64,000 nucleotides of DNA from Ruminococcus sp. Phil11 (GTDB lineage: Bacteria; Bacillota; Clostridia; Oscillospirales; Ruminococcaceae), in assembly GCA_001940925.1 (NCBI GenBank), contig MSGZ01000024.1:46799-110798 (forward strand), in the 5' to 3' direction. Of this stretch, positions 32,299-42,053 are shown piece by piece. The notes under the pieces were generated by a model that did no database searches, was not told the DNA's origin, and was given only the letters and a program-made list of their open reading frames with translations. Made by a program: the position numbers and the translations under genes. The number at the start of each line of letters is the position of its first letter. Position 1 is the first letter of the stretch.

Positions 32299-32976
32299 TT
32301 ATGATGCTTCTTCCGGTTTGTCCAGCCTGTCGGCGCGGATCGTGACACGGCTCTGACCGCTCAGCGTACAGGTATACAGCGTCAGATCCCAGTCTGCCGA
32401 CTGCCCGCGGAACATCTGCTCAACATCCTGTCCCCCGATCACCTCAATGAACGAGACTCTGTACGGATGCCCGATGCCGTTTGTATCGGTGAACGAGAAC
32501 TGCGAACCGGTCGTCAGTTCTCCGATCCTGCCGAAATGCGAGGAATAATTGTGCGCCATGATGATGAGATCGTTCGTCTCCGCGCTTCCGCTGTAGCGGC
32601 AGGGTGCCAGCTTCAGATTCGGATAGCTCCAGCTGCTCATGACGGGCAGCTCAAGACCCAGCGAGGGCAGCGTAAGATATCCGCAGTAGGCGGCATTGCC
32701 GATGACAATGTCCGCGGTCTCACTCTGCACGGGTGCAGTTTCGGCTTCTTCGTAGTATGTAAACAAATCCTCTTTTGCCGGGACGGGTGCTGCTTCTGCG
32801 GGTTTCGGTGCTTCTGCGGGCGGCTCCGGGATCTGCTTTTTCAGGGTTTCCAGAATCGCCTCCGAATGCGCCGCCGCTTCATTGCTCTGCCGGATATTGT
32901 ACAGGCAGAGCAGACCCGCTGCGGCGATCATCAGAACGCCGAGGAGTACGACAAGCTTCCATGTATTATTCTTCAT
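32299..32976 (-). CDS. Sortase family protein
   Basis: Single N-term TM; LIIMAHNYSSHFGRI; TLYTCTLSGQSRVTIRADR (His, TLxTC, Arg). Confidence 0.85.
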   Translation of the reverse strand: MKNNTWKLVVLLGVLMIAAAGLLCLYNIRQSNEAAAHSEAILETLKKQIPEPPAEAPKPAEAAPVPAKEDLFTYYEEAETAPVQSETADIVIGNAAYCGYLTLPSLGLELPVMSSWSYPNLKLAPCRYSGSAETNDLIIMAHNYSSHFGRIGELTTGSQFSFTDTNGIGHPYRVSFIEVIGGQDVEQMFRGQSADWDLTLYTCTLSGQSRVTIRADRLDKPEEAS

Positions 32977-33934
32977 CTTTCTTCTTTCCCGCACGCATCG
33001 AAATGCCTGCGCCGATCAGGATGATGCCGCCCAGTGACAGCGGCAGGACAGGCCACCAGAGCTGACCCGTCTGCACGAGCTGCGGCGGAGGCGTGGTCTG
33101 CGGGGGCACGGTCGTCTGCGGCGGTGCCGTGGTTTCCGGCGGTGCCTGATAGGAATTGCGGATCACGAACTGCGTGTTGTTGGAGTCGATCATGACGGAA
33201 TAATCCGCGGGGATCTCCCGCTCCGCTACCGTCCAGACTGCGCCGTCATTCAGCGCGCTCCATGTATATTCCCATTCGTTCTCCGCGTTCAGCAGGACAG
33301 TATCATACCGTGTGCCGTCTTTGAACAAATCAACGCTGATTTCCTGCGGACGCTTTTGGTACTGGTCGTCGTTGTCAGCCCAGATCTTTCTGACCGTATA
33401 TTTCGTCGCCTGATTCGAGAGGTCGGAATAATAGAATTTCGGATATGCGTCATAGTCAATGCCGGCATCGGCATCGTTGATCTCAAGCAGCAGCGCAGAA
33501 GGGAAGTAGGTCGTGTTGCCGACCTGCAGCGTTTTGCCGACGGCAAGATACAGACCGTTGTTCAGGCCGCCGAATGCAAGCTCGCCGGACGTATTTGTGC
33601 TGCCGTTTGAAAGCGGCGCAAGTCCTGCTTCGGCCACGTAGCTTGCAATGGTTTTGGCAGCGGTATCGACCGCGTCCGCAGAAAGGTCGCCGAGATCCAT
33701 GCTGTAGCCGGAAAGCTCCGGGATGAATTCGACTTCTGAGCCGTTCCGTTTACCGATCCGGTACAGTGTCCACTCCATGCCGCTGAGGATCGTATCGTCC
33801 TGACGGCAGACCAGTGTAATTGTTTTGTTTTCAGCAGCCTCTGCTTTTTGTGCGTACTGCTGCGGCAGCATCAGGAGCACCGCTGCGATCAGCGGCAGAA
33901 TCATCCGATGTTTTCTTCTTCGTGCAGCCGTCAT
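32966..33934 (-). CDS. Sortase-anchored minor pilin with Cna-B-like domain, LVQTG sorting signal
   Basis: TKYTVRKIWADNDDQYQKRPQEISVDLFKDGTRYDTVLLNAENEWEYTWSALNDG; PPETTAPPQTT linker; LVQTGQLWWPVLPLSLGGIILIGAGISMRAGKKK. Confidence 0.85.
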   Translation of the reverse strand: MTAARRRKHRMILPLIAAVLLMLPQQYAQKAEAAENKTITLVCRQDDTILSGMEWTLYRIGKRNGSEVEFIPELSGYSMDLGDLSADAVDTAAKTIASYVAEAGLAPLSNGSTNTSGELAFGGLNNGLYLAVGKTLQVGNTTYFPSALLLEINDADAGIDYDAYPKFYYSDLSNQATKYTVRKIWADNDDQYQKRPQEISVDLFKDGTRYDTVLLNAENEWEYTWSALNDGAVWTVAEREIPADYSVMIDSNNTQFVIRNSYQAPPETTAPPQTTVPPQTTPPPQLVQTGQLWWPVLPLSLGGIILIGAGISMRAGKKKDEE

Positions 33935-34857
33935 TCTGATTCACCTTTCCTTTCCTTCTGATCCAGCTCTTTTTGGAGCGTATATGCGGAGAGATATCGT
34001 TTTTTGCCGCGTCTGCCGGTGATCGTCCAGTAGATGATCAGGACAATGACCAGCGGGACAATGACAAACGGCAGAGAGATCATCTGATCGACAAGGATCG
34101 CGTCAGCGGGAATTCTGACTCTGCGGACGGTTTCATCGCCTTCGTCTTCTTCCTCGGAAATGACCGTGTCGATGCGGTGCCCTCTGACCAGAAGTCTGTG
34201 CGTGTTGATGCCGTAGGGGGTGCAGGTCATCAGCGTGACCAGATCCTTGTCAGGCTCCGGCCGGAGCAGCTCCGTTTCATAGGGACGCACGACATTGATC
34301 TGATCGACCTCATAGGTAAAAATATCGTCGAGGACGGAGATGCTGAACTGATCGTCCTCGGTCAGCTGATCGAGATCGGAAAAAAGCTTTGCCGAGGGCA
34401 GGCCTCTGTGCGCGGAGATGACCGCGTGGCTGCCCTTGCCGCCGACCGGCAGTGAGGTACCCTCCAGATGTCCGACTGCGACATTGAGCACCTCCGGACT
34501 TGTGCCGTGATAAACAGGGAGATGCACGCCGATCTTCGGGATATCAATATAGCCGATGATGCCCGTGCCCGGAATGTTCAGCACGCTGGAGTAATCGGTC
34601 AGGGCTTCATACTGCGACATCGGGTCTGCAAGAGATGCCAGTGCCGTATTGTAAGCATGTGCCCGGTCGAGCATTTCATCCTTCTGGGACGTATCCAGAA
34701 CACCGACGGCTTTGTTATAGTCCTCGATGATCTTGGTCTGCGTCCGGTCATTCCACCAACTGCTGAACGGCGGATACAGAAAAACTGCAATGCCGGTCAG
34801 CATGATGAGAACAAGCAGTGCCGTCAGCAGGATATCAGACGCTTTCTTTTTCTTCAT
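33931..34857 (-). CDS. Class C sortase
   Basis: GTGIIGYIDIPKIGVHLPVYHGTSPEVLNVAVGHLEGTSLPVGGKGSHAVISAHRGLPSAKLFSDLDQL...LVTLMTCTPYGINTHRLLVRGHR; C-term TM. Confidence 0.95.
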   Translation of the reverse strand: MKKKKASDILLTALLVLIMLTGIAVFLYPPFSSWWNDRTQTKIIEDYNKAVGVLDTSQKDEMLDRAHAYNTALASLADPMSQYEALTDYSSVLNIPGTGIIGYIDIPKIGVHLPVYHGTSPEVLNVAVGHLEGTSLPVGGKGSHAVISAHRGLPSAKLFSDLDQLTEDDQFSISVLDDIFTYEVDQINVVRPYETELLRPEPDKDLVTLMTCTPYGINTHRLLVRGHRIDTVISEEEDEGDETVRRVRIPADAILVDQMISLPFVIVPLVIVLIIYWTITGRRGKKRYLSAYTLQKELDQKERKGESE

Positions 34858-35449
34858 GGGGGTTCTCCAGGATATGCGGCAGATCAAACGGATACAGCCG
34901 GAACCGCACAACGCCGAGGATGTTCTCATCCGGAACGGCACCGAACGCGGAATAGCGGCTGTCCACGGAGACTGCGCGGTTGTCGCCCATGACGAACCAG
35001 CGGTTCTCCTTGACCAGATAAGGGAATACGATGTCGCATTCGCCGAGTGCTGCGGAATTGATATACGGCTCGTCCAGCGGCTCGCCGTTCAGCGTGACAT
35101 TGCCTTTTTCGTCGATGTCTATCGTGTCGCCTGCAACGGCGATCACGCGCTTCAGCAGCAGCTTTTTATTATAGTATAATGCAATGATATCGCCGCGCTT
35201 TGCATTCTGCAGCTTGCTGCAGAAAACGATCTGATTGCTGAACAGGGTCGGCTCCATGCTCGTGCCGGTCACGCGGACGGCAGGCAGGAACAGCCATGAG
35301 ATCAGCACGGCGGCGGATGCGGCTTCTGCAACGGAGATGAACGTATTTTTCAGCGTGGCAGCGAACTGCTTTTTATAACGCCGCCGGTTCAGCTCCTTTT
35401 TGAACTGCTCCGCGGTCGGGATCTCGTCAAGGCTTGTGAACTTATGCAT
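34835..35449 (-). CDS. Signal peptidase I
   Basis: GTSMEPTLFSNQIVFC, LLKRVIAVAGDTIDI, WFVMGDNRAVSVDSRYSAFG. Confidence 0.92.
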   Translation of the reverse strand: MHKFTSLDEIPTAEQFKKELNRRRYKKQFAATLKNTFISVAEAASAAVLISWLFLPAVRVTGTSMEPTLFSNQIVFCSKLQNAKRGDIIALYYNKKLLLKRVIAVAGDTIDIDEKGNVTLNGEPLDEPYINSAALGECDIVFPYLVKENRWFVMGDNRAVSVDSRYSAFGAVPDENILGVVRFRLYPFDLPHILENPHEEKESV

Positions 35450-35609
35450 CGCTGTCACCGCTTTCGGCGGGCTGCTCACCAGAGAGCAGGAGCACCTTTG
35501 CGCGAAGCGTATCGTTTTGTGCCTTCAGCTCGTCGATTTCTGTTCTGAGATAGTAGAGCATTTCGATCAGATCTGTTTTTTTTGCTTTTCGCAGTTCCTT
35601 GTCAGTCAT
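35442..35609 (-). CDS. Small coiled-coil protein, paralogue of 36240..36587
   Basis: MTDKELRKAKKTDLIEMLYYLRTEIDELKAQNDTLRAK; shares MTDKE-x(4/5)-DLIE-LY start with 36240 product; overlaps signal peptidase start. Confidence 0.7.
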   Translation of the reverse strand: MTDKELRKAKKTDLIEMLYYLRTEIDELKAQNDTLRAKVLLLSGEQPAESGDSDA

Positions 35610-35664
35610 CCGGTACCTCCTGCGTACAATCATGAATTCGGTGCAGCATCTTCTTTTATTTACT

Positions 35665-35693
35665 ATTATACATCGAAAGAGAAGTCAAGTCAA
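35665..35693 (-). promoter_or_regulatory. Near-consensus sigma-A promoter TTGACT-17-TATAAT
   Basis: Minus strand: TTGACT (35693-35688), 17-nt spacer, TATAAT (35670-35665). Confidence 0.8.
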
Positions 35694-36025
35694 CCGATGT
35701 TGCAAAAAAAGACGCTGATTTCAAAAAAACTGTCACATCTTATAATTTAGATAGATCAAAATCGTGCATAATGCCCCCCCTTTAGCTGTTCGATTTGTGA
35801 AAAAACCTTTAATATTATACGAAATGTAATGAATCGTAAAATTGTACTTCAAACGAGCAGAGGCACATTATAACAAAAGGTATATATTTTTTTGAAAAGA
35901 ACTTTTAGTAAAAGTTGCTTTCCCGGAATGTGTCGCGTCTCCGGCTGTTTCGACAAGAAAGCATGACAAAGCTTGTGTAGTTTTCACCAAAATTGCGCAA
36001 ATAATGAAAAAACGGATAAAAGAGA

Positions 36026-36054
36026 TTGACAAATATTACAGAAGGTGTTATAAT
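36026..36054 (+). promoter_or_regulatory. Consensus sigma-A promoter TTGACA-17-TATAAT
   Basis: TTGACA 36026-36031, spacer 17 nt, TATAAT 36049-36054; ~180-nt leader before 36240. Confidence 0.85.
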
Positions 36055-36239
36055 TAGAACATGAAAGACAGAGCAAGATAGTAAATATTATATATATGCA
36101 ATTATAAAACGGAATCCGAAACAAATTCAAAAGCAACGGCGGAACCGGAATATCATTAACATTTTGAGTGAATAATTTTTATACATATCGTAATGAAACA
36201 AAAGCAGCAACATTTTTATGATTATAAAGGTGAAATCAC

Positions 36240-36587
36240 ATGACAGATAAAGAATTCAAGCGGCTCAGACGCTCCGATCTGATCGAGATCCTATATGAAT
36301 ATCAGAAGCGCGAAAAGGCACTCAACGAGGAGATCGCATCACTGAAATCCGAGCTTGAAGCCAGAGAACTGAAGATCCGGAACGCCGGGTCGATCGCGGA
36401 GGCAGTCGTGAAGCTCAACGAGCTGTTCGAGACCGCGCAGAAAACCGCAGACGAATATGTCGAGCAGGTCAAACGAAACGCAGAAAGAGAAATAAAGGAA
36501 GCTGCATCGGCGGCGGAGCAGCAGACGGCGCAGACGGAACAGTCCGCTCCGGCTCCGGAAGCTCCCGCAGCAGAAAACAGCATATAA
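36240..36587 (+). CDS. Small coiled-coil protein, paralogue of 35442..35609
   Basis: MTDKEFKRLRRSDLIEILYEYQKREKALNEEIASLKSELEARELKIRNAGSIAEAVVKLNELFETAQKTADEYVEQVKR. Confidence 0.75.
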   Translation: MTDKEFKRLRRSDLIEILYEYQKREKALNEEIASLKSELEARELKIRNAGSIAEAVVKLNELFETAQKTADEYVEQVKRNAEREIKEAASAAEQQTAQTEQSAPAPEAPAAENSI

Positions 36588-36604
36588 TAATAAAGGAATC
36601 AGAT

Positions 36605-37192
36605 ATGGCAGCTGAAAACAAGGCTCCGGTCGTGATCCCCTCGGAGGAGCAGGTCGAATCCGAGCTGAACCGGATACGCTACCGGAAACGGTTTATCCGT
36701 ACATTGCTCAATACCGCGGCCGTGCTGATCGTTGTAGCGGCGGCAGCGGTACTGGTATCGACAATATTGATGCCGGTCATTCAGGTATCAGGCGACAGCA
36801 TGAGCCCGACGCTGAATGACGGCGACATTTTAGTGACGCTTAACACAGACAGCGTCACTTACGGGGATCTCTGCTGCGTTTCGTGGCAGAACAAAATGCT
36901 CCTGAAGCGCGTGATCGGGCTGGCGGGTGACGTCATTTCGATCAGCGAAGAAGGCAGCGTCACTGTCAACGGCAAGCTCCTCGATGAACCTTATGTTACA
37001 GAGAAGAGTGCCGGACAGTGCGACATTGCATTTCCGTATGAGGTGCCCGCTGATAAAATCTTCATTCTCGGAGATAACCGCATGCTTTCGGCGGACAGCC
37101 GGAACAGCGATATCGGCAGCATCGGCGCGGAACAGATCGTCGGAAAGGTTTTGTTCCGGGTCTGGCCGCTGCGGAAACAGGATCAATCCTAA
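36605..37192 (+). CDS. Signal peptidase I
   Basis: VSGDSMSPTLNDGDILVTL, LLKRVIGLAGDVISI, IFILGDNRMLSADSRNSDIG. Confidence 0.92.
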   Translation: MAAENKAPVVIPSEEQVESELNRIRYRKRFIRTLLNTAAVLIVVAAAAVLVSTILMPVIQVSGDSMSPTLNDGDILVTLNTDSVTYGDLCCVSWQNKMLLKRVIGLAGDVISISEEGSVTVNGKLLDEPYVTEKSAGQCDIAFPYEVPADKIFILGDNRMLSADSRNSDIGSIGAEQIVGKVLFRVWPLRKQDQS

Positions 37193-37234
37193 AATCATTC
37201 CGTTATCACGGAGGAAAGGAGGAGCAGATCACCC

Positions 37235-40200
37235 ATGAAAACAATCTATGAGGTCATTTTGTCAGAAGTGAACAGGAAAAAGATGCGTCGTCAGCGTATG
37301 ATTTCACTGCTCCTGGTCCTTTCACTGTTCGTGACCTCCGGCGTCTCGTGGGCACTCCACGGCGTTGGCCTGACACTGGCCAATGAAGCGGAGTGCGGGA
37401 TCGAAGAGCATGTCCACACGGATGAATGCTATGAAGAACAGCTTGTGTGCGGACTTGAGGACGACACGGAGCACGTTCATACCGACGAATGCCGGGAAAT
37501 GAAGCTCGTCTGCGAACTGCCGGAGCATGTGCATGATGCCGCCTGCTATACGGGCAGCACGGATTTTGCGGCACTGCTGGGCGGCAGCAGTGTGAGCTTT
37601 GATGAAGCAGTCGCCAATGCTGAGGGCATTGCAGATGTTGTTTACACGGATGACTATGAGATCGAATCTGATGAGGCTGATGAGGCTGATGAGGCCGATG
37701 AGGCCGATGAGGCCGATGAGGCCGGTCAGGAGGACATGCCTGTTCTGAAAGCACCTGTGCTGAGAGCGGCAGGAGACAGCAGCGGCGGCAGCTACGACGA
37801 TCAGGGACGCTACATGGTCGATACGATCGACAATATTGCGGAAGGCATCAAGTTCACGCTGTTTGATTACAGCGGCGAAAAAAACGGTTCGAGCGGTGAT
37901 ACGCTCGAATCGCAGAACAACAACTACGGCTTCGCAACGGACGGATGGAACGGTCCGCTGATCGGCCCGCCGTATGAGCACAATAATGTTTCCTATACCG
38001 GTATCAACACCGGCAGAACGATAACGGATGATATCCTGTTCCTGGCATACGGCACGCCGGTGCCAAGCGGCGCAACCGGCGAGACTGTGTACGACGAAAA
38101 CGGCGAGCCTCATGTCGTGAATATCAATCAAGGGAGCGGCACGAATCAGCAATATGTACCGGATAAGAACAGCTACGCGGGCGACTACTACGCAGATCCG
38201 GTTTACTCCGGCAACAGAGCGGTGCAGGGAATTGTTCGGAAGCAGCTTGGCGCGGACGGCTACCCGGTGATTAACACGCCAAACGGCAGCAGCCTCGCTT
38301 ATCTGTTCGCCCCGAATACAAATGTGGGCGGCGACCAGAGTGCTTATAAGACTGTTTATGACGGCGTAAACCATGAAGGTGTGAACCACCTGCTGCAGAA
38401 GGATGAAGAAACCGGTCATCTCGTCTACAACAGCGATCTGAACTACGCCTATTTCGATCAGTCAACCGGAAACTTTATCGTATACGGAAATGATCCGGCG
38501 GATTCGAGTGATAACGGTTTTAAGGGTACTTTTGATATCATCAACGACGCGCATCATAACGGCGGTGAGTTCACCGGCAGATACGATACCGACGGAAACA
38601 AGATTTATTACGCTGAGGATGACACGGTAGATCCCGGTTTCAAGATCGGCTTCTTCCCGTTTGATCCCTATGACATAACGAGAAGAGACCCGAACTTCGA
38701 CGGAAACGGTTACAATCACCACTTCGGCATGACGATGGAAGCCGAATTCTCCAATCCGACTGCTGCGAATACCCCCGAGCCTGTTACATTCAAGTACAGC
38801 GGTGACGATGACATGTGGGTCTTTGTGGATGACATGCTCGTGCTTGACATCGGCGGTATCCACGAACCGGCCGGCGGTATGATCGACTTTACAAACAACC
38901 TTGTCTGGACACAGGATAACGGCAACGGCGGTCATGATCTGGATGATGTCAAGACACAACTGCAGGGCTGGGGCGTCATTTCCACCGAAGAGGACTGGGA
39001 AGCACTGCCGAAGCCGATCGGCATTGACACTTCATCGACGAGTTCCGGTTCCGGTACCAAGTGGATCGTGACGAAAATCTCCGATTACATTCCTGACTGG
39101 AACAGCACCGCTCATACAAAGACACACAAGATCAATATGTTCTATCTGGAGCGCGGCGGCTGCTATTCCAACCTTGCAATGGAAATGAATCTTCCGACAC
39201 TGAAACCGCTGACGGTTATCAAGAATGTCGATTATCAGCAGCATCTGGTCAAGGGACTTTACGAAAATACGGAGTATACCTTCCGTGTCTGGGAGTGGGA
39301 CAGTGCAAACGGCATCTGGGTTCACACCCAGAGTACGGATTCGGAGGGTCTTTTCTATCTGAAGGGCCTGAATGCGGACGGCACGTTTACCCTTAAGGAC
39401 GGTGAACGAAAGACGTTTGACGACCTCGGACAGGACCGAACCTTTAAGGTCGTGGAGGAAGGCATCAATCCGAATATCATCGGGCAGGTCACTGTCAACG
39501 GCAGTCCGGTCACGGTTGCCGGCGGCGAAGCTTCTTCAGACAGTGCCATGCTCAAGGATGTAAACAGCTACACCTTCAACAACCGGATTGTCGAAGAAGT
39601 CGGACCCGTCAGTATCAAAAAGGCATGGGCACCTGAGAATGTGACAATTCCGGCAGGCTACGATGCCGTCAAATTCAAAATCCTGCGGACCGATACCCAG
39701 ACGGGTGAGGTCAAGCAGGTTGCACTGAAGCAGGGCAGCGTCAAAACCAGAACCTTTGTCCTCTCCGCAGAGGAATGGGCACAGGGCAAGACCATTGACG
39801 GACTGCTGAAACGGTACGGCAATCACTACTACACCTATCAGGTAGAGGAGCTGAATGTACCGAGAGGCTTCAAGGCAGTCTACAGCACGGATGATAACGG
39901 AAACCTCGTGATCACCAATACTGATATCCGCGAGATGAATCTCAATGTGAAGAAGCAGTGGGAGAACAAGGAGAACCCGCCGAAGGTTCAGTTCAAGCTG
40001 ACGCGCAAGCGTGTGGGATATGAAGGCAGCAAGCCGACATCGCTGACCGTCAAAATTGTGGATGAAGCGGGCAATCCGATTATCTCCTACACAACACCGG
40101 CGTATGCCGAGGGACAGCCTTACAGCGGTCCTTATGTAGGCGGTGCCCTTGAATTATCCTACGTGATTCCGGAAGGCGCGGAGTATTACAGTGCAGACCC

Positions 40201-41977
40201 GAATTACCCGAAGGTTACACCGGGAACGATGGGACTTGAGGTGCATCCGGACGATAAAATTCTGGTCGTCAGCAATCTGGCTGCCAGCGGAAATGAAGTG
40301 ACGATCAAGATAAAGACAGCCGATGCGTGGGACAGCAAGCTTCTGCAGCATCATTCCTTCTCTGATTCCGACCCGAATGCGGAAGAGGAGGTGCGGAAGC
40401 AGAGCTGGACTGTGCAGAACGGTGTGGGAACAAATGCAAAAGCCGGCTATGACAGTTCTGTTTCCTACGGAAAAAACGGCGGCTCGCTGCTGATCTCCGA
40501 CAGATCGAAATCCTACAACGGCGCGGTTCTTTACCTCGATCCGTCAAAGTATTTCGGAAACAAGACCTACACGTTCAGTGCTTATGTTTACAGTCCGATT
40601 GCGGATACGTTCAAGATGACCTTCAACAACGGTCTGGGCGATTATCGTCCGATCGGACAGACAAATGTTCCGGCTAATACATGGACGCAGGTCAACGGAA
40701 CCGTTCAGCTTTCAGGCGATATCGACCCGTACGGTATGTTCCTGGTGCTCGAGTCGCTCCCGACGAATAACGATTATACGGATTATCCGCTGAAAGACGG
40801 CGGAACCTGGTTCCGCATGGACGAGTTCACGGCGATCGAAGGAACCGACCCTGTCACGGTCTCGCCGACTGACGGCAAAGTGACAGTCGGCGGAGGCAGC
40901 GGCGACAATGTCATCTATGATTTCCAGTTCCGTAACGGCTGCAGTGATGAAGGCTGGAGCGTTCAGGATTATAACAATAACAACAATAACAGAACAAGGA
41001 TTGAACCGGGGCGGCCGAATCACGGCTTTGACGGTATTGTTGTAGTCGGCAGAAATGCGCACAATGACGGTGTTTCGATCAGAGTTCCGAATCTGGTGCC
41101 CGGAAAAACCTATCACTTTGAAGGTCAGGCACAGGAACACAGCAACGGAAGTCCTGCGCAGACAATTCAACTGAGCATGAACACAGGAAACAATAGTTAC
41201 CCGCCTGTTGTGCAGAACATTCAACTGAATGCGAACAACAATGCAAACTATGAAATCCATGATTTTGCAGGCGACTTCACGGTTCCGGCGGATGCGAATC
41301 AGAACACCATGACCATCTATTTTGAAACGCCGTATAATTCCGGTGATAACGGTGATTTCAGATTGCTGTATCTCACCGTTACAGAGCCCGGTACTGCGGC
41401 ACCGCCGACAGATGAGATCGGCTACGATGAATCGAGCGGACAGTATGTCACCGATTTCAGTGACCGCAGTTACCAGATCGTGCCGGACGAAAATTCGTAC
41501 ACGAATCCGCCGCATCTCGCAGAAAGCGGCTATCAGACGGAAGCAGGCTGGCAGAGAATCATTACACTTCCTGATGATTCGGATGACGGTGCGTCCTGGA
41601 CCTATCACTGGGACAACGACAGCAGCCGTTCTTCGACTGATCCGCATTACATCTTCGAGGATAACAGTTGCCTCTACGAATATCACATTGAAGAGATTTT
41701 AGTAGATCACAACGGCAATGAACTGACAAAGGATGATGACGGCAACTGGGTTGACGCAAACGGCAAGGTTGTTTACCTTGTCAGTTATCAGAACAACGAT
41801 GTTGACTCAAATGTTCCCGAAAGCCCGATCGTGGTGAAGAACACTTACACCCGTTACTGGCTGCCCGATACGGGCGGCATGGGAGCAAACGGTTACTGCT
41901 TCACAGGCCTGCTCCTTGCAATGACTGGTATGATTGGCGGCTACGCCTTGAAAAGACGCGAAAGGAGGTTCCGATGA
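37235..41977 (+). CDS. Large sortase-anchored pilus/adhesin protein: His/Cys repeats, fibro-slime domain, Cna-B domains, CBM-like modules, LPDTG
   Basis: EEHVHTDECYEEQLVCG/EHVHTDECREMKLVC; FKYSGDDDMWVFVDDMLVLDIGGIHEPAGG (fibro-slime); Cna-B segments; beta-sandwich CBM-like segments; YWLPDTGGMGANGYCFTGLLLAMTGMIGGYALKRRERR. Confidence 0.85.
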   Translation: MKTIYEVILSEVNRKKMRRQRMISLLLVLSLFVTSGVSWALHGVGLTLANEAECGIEEHVHTDECYEEQLVCGLEDDTEHVHTDECREMKLVCELPEHVHDAACYTGSTDFAALLGGSSVSFDEAVANAEGIADVVYTDDYEIESDEADEADEADEADEADEAGQEDMPVLKAPVLRAAGDSSGGSYDDQGRYMVDTIDNIAEGIKFTLFDYSGEKNGSSGDTLESQNNNYGFATDGWNGPLIGPPYEHNNVSYTGINTGRTITDDILFLAYGTPVPSGATGETVYDENGEPHVVNINQGSGTNQQYVPDKNSYAGDYYADPVYSGNRAVQGIVRKQLGADGYPVINTPNGSSLAYLFAPNTNVGGDQSAYKTVYDGVNHEGVNHLLQKDEETGHLVYNSDLNYAYFDQSTGNFIVYGNDPADSSDNGFKGTFDIINDAHHNGGEFTGRYDTDGNKIYYAEDDTVDPGFKIGFFPFDPYDITRRDPNFDGNGYNHHFGMTMEAEFSNPTAANTPEPVTFKYSGDDDMWVFVDDMLVLDIGGIHEPAGGMIDFTNNLVWTQDNGNGGHDLDDVKTQLQGWGVISTEEDWEALPKPIGIDTSSTSSGSGTKWIVTKISDYIPDWNSTAHTKTHKINMFYLERGGCYSNLAMEMNLPTLKPLTVIKNVDYQQHLVKGLYENTEYTFRVWEWDSANGIWVHTQSTDSEGLFYLKGLNADGTFTLKDGERKTFDDLGQDRTFKVVEEGINPNIIGQVTVNGSPVTVAGGEASSDSAMLKDVNSYTFNNRIVEEVGPVSIKKAWAPENVTIPAGYDAVKFKILRTDTQTGEVKQVALKQGSVKTRTFVLSAEEWAQGKTIDGLLKRYGNHYYTYQVEELNVPRGFKAVYSTDDNGNLVITNTDIREMNLNVKKQWENKENPPKVQFKLTRKRVGYEGSKPTSLTVKIVDEAGNPIISYTTPAYAEGQPYSGPYVGGALELSYVIPEGAEYYSADPNYPKVTPGTMGLEVHPDDKILVVSNLAASGNEVTIKIKTADAWDSKLLQHHSFSDSDPNAEEEVRKQSWTVQNGVGTNAKAGYDSSVSYGKNGGSLLISDRSKSYNGAVLYLDPSKYFGNKTYTFSAYVYSPIADTFKMTFNNGLGDYRPIGQTNVPANTWTQVNGTVQLSGDIDPYGMFLVLESLPTNNDYTDYPLKDGGTWFRMDEFTAIEGTDPVTVSPTDGKVTVGGGSGDNVIYDFQFRNGCSDEGWSVQDYNNNNNNRTRIEPGRPNHGFDGIVVVGRNAHNDGVSIRVPNLVPGKTYHFEGQAQEHSNGSPAQTIQLSMNTGNNSYPPVVQNIQLNANNNANYEIHDFAGDFTVPADANQNTMTIYFETPYNSGDNGDFRLLYLTVTEPGTAAPPTDEIGYDESSGQYVTDFSDRSYQIVPDENSYTNPPHLAESGYQTEAGWQRIITLPDDSDDGASWTYHWDNDSSRSSTDPHYIFEDNSCLYEYHIEEILVDHNGNELTKDDDGNWVDANGKVVYLVSYQNNDVDSNVPESPIVVKNTYTRYWLPDTGGMGANGYCFTGLLLAMTGMIGGYALKRRERRFR
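37668..37722 (+). repeat. 9-bp tandem coding repeat (GATGAGGCY)n encoding (DEA)n
   Basis: Six consecutive GATGAGGCT/GATGAGGCC units; DEADEADEADEADEADEA. Confidence 0.85.
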
Positions 41978-42053
41978 TGTGAGCTTCCCGTAACGTGATG
42001 AAAAAGGCGTCCACCGAAAAAACAAAAAAATTATGATTATGGAGGATAAAAAA

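Noticed and set aside
37322-38419. 365-aa minus-strand ORF inside the adhesin
   Set aside because: Antisense shadow; low-complexity LIGLIGLIGLISLISLI arises from the DEA repeat
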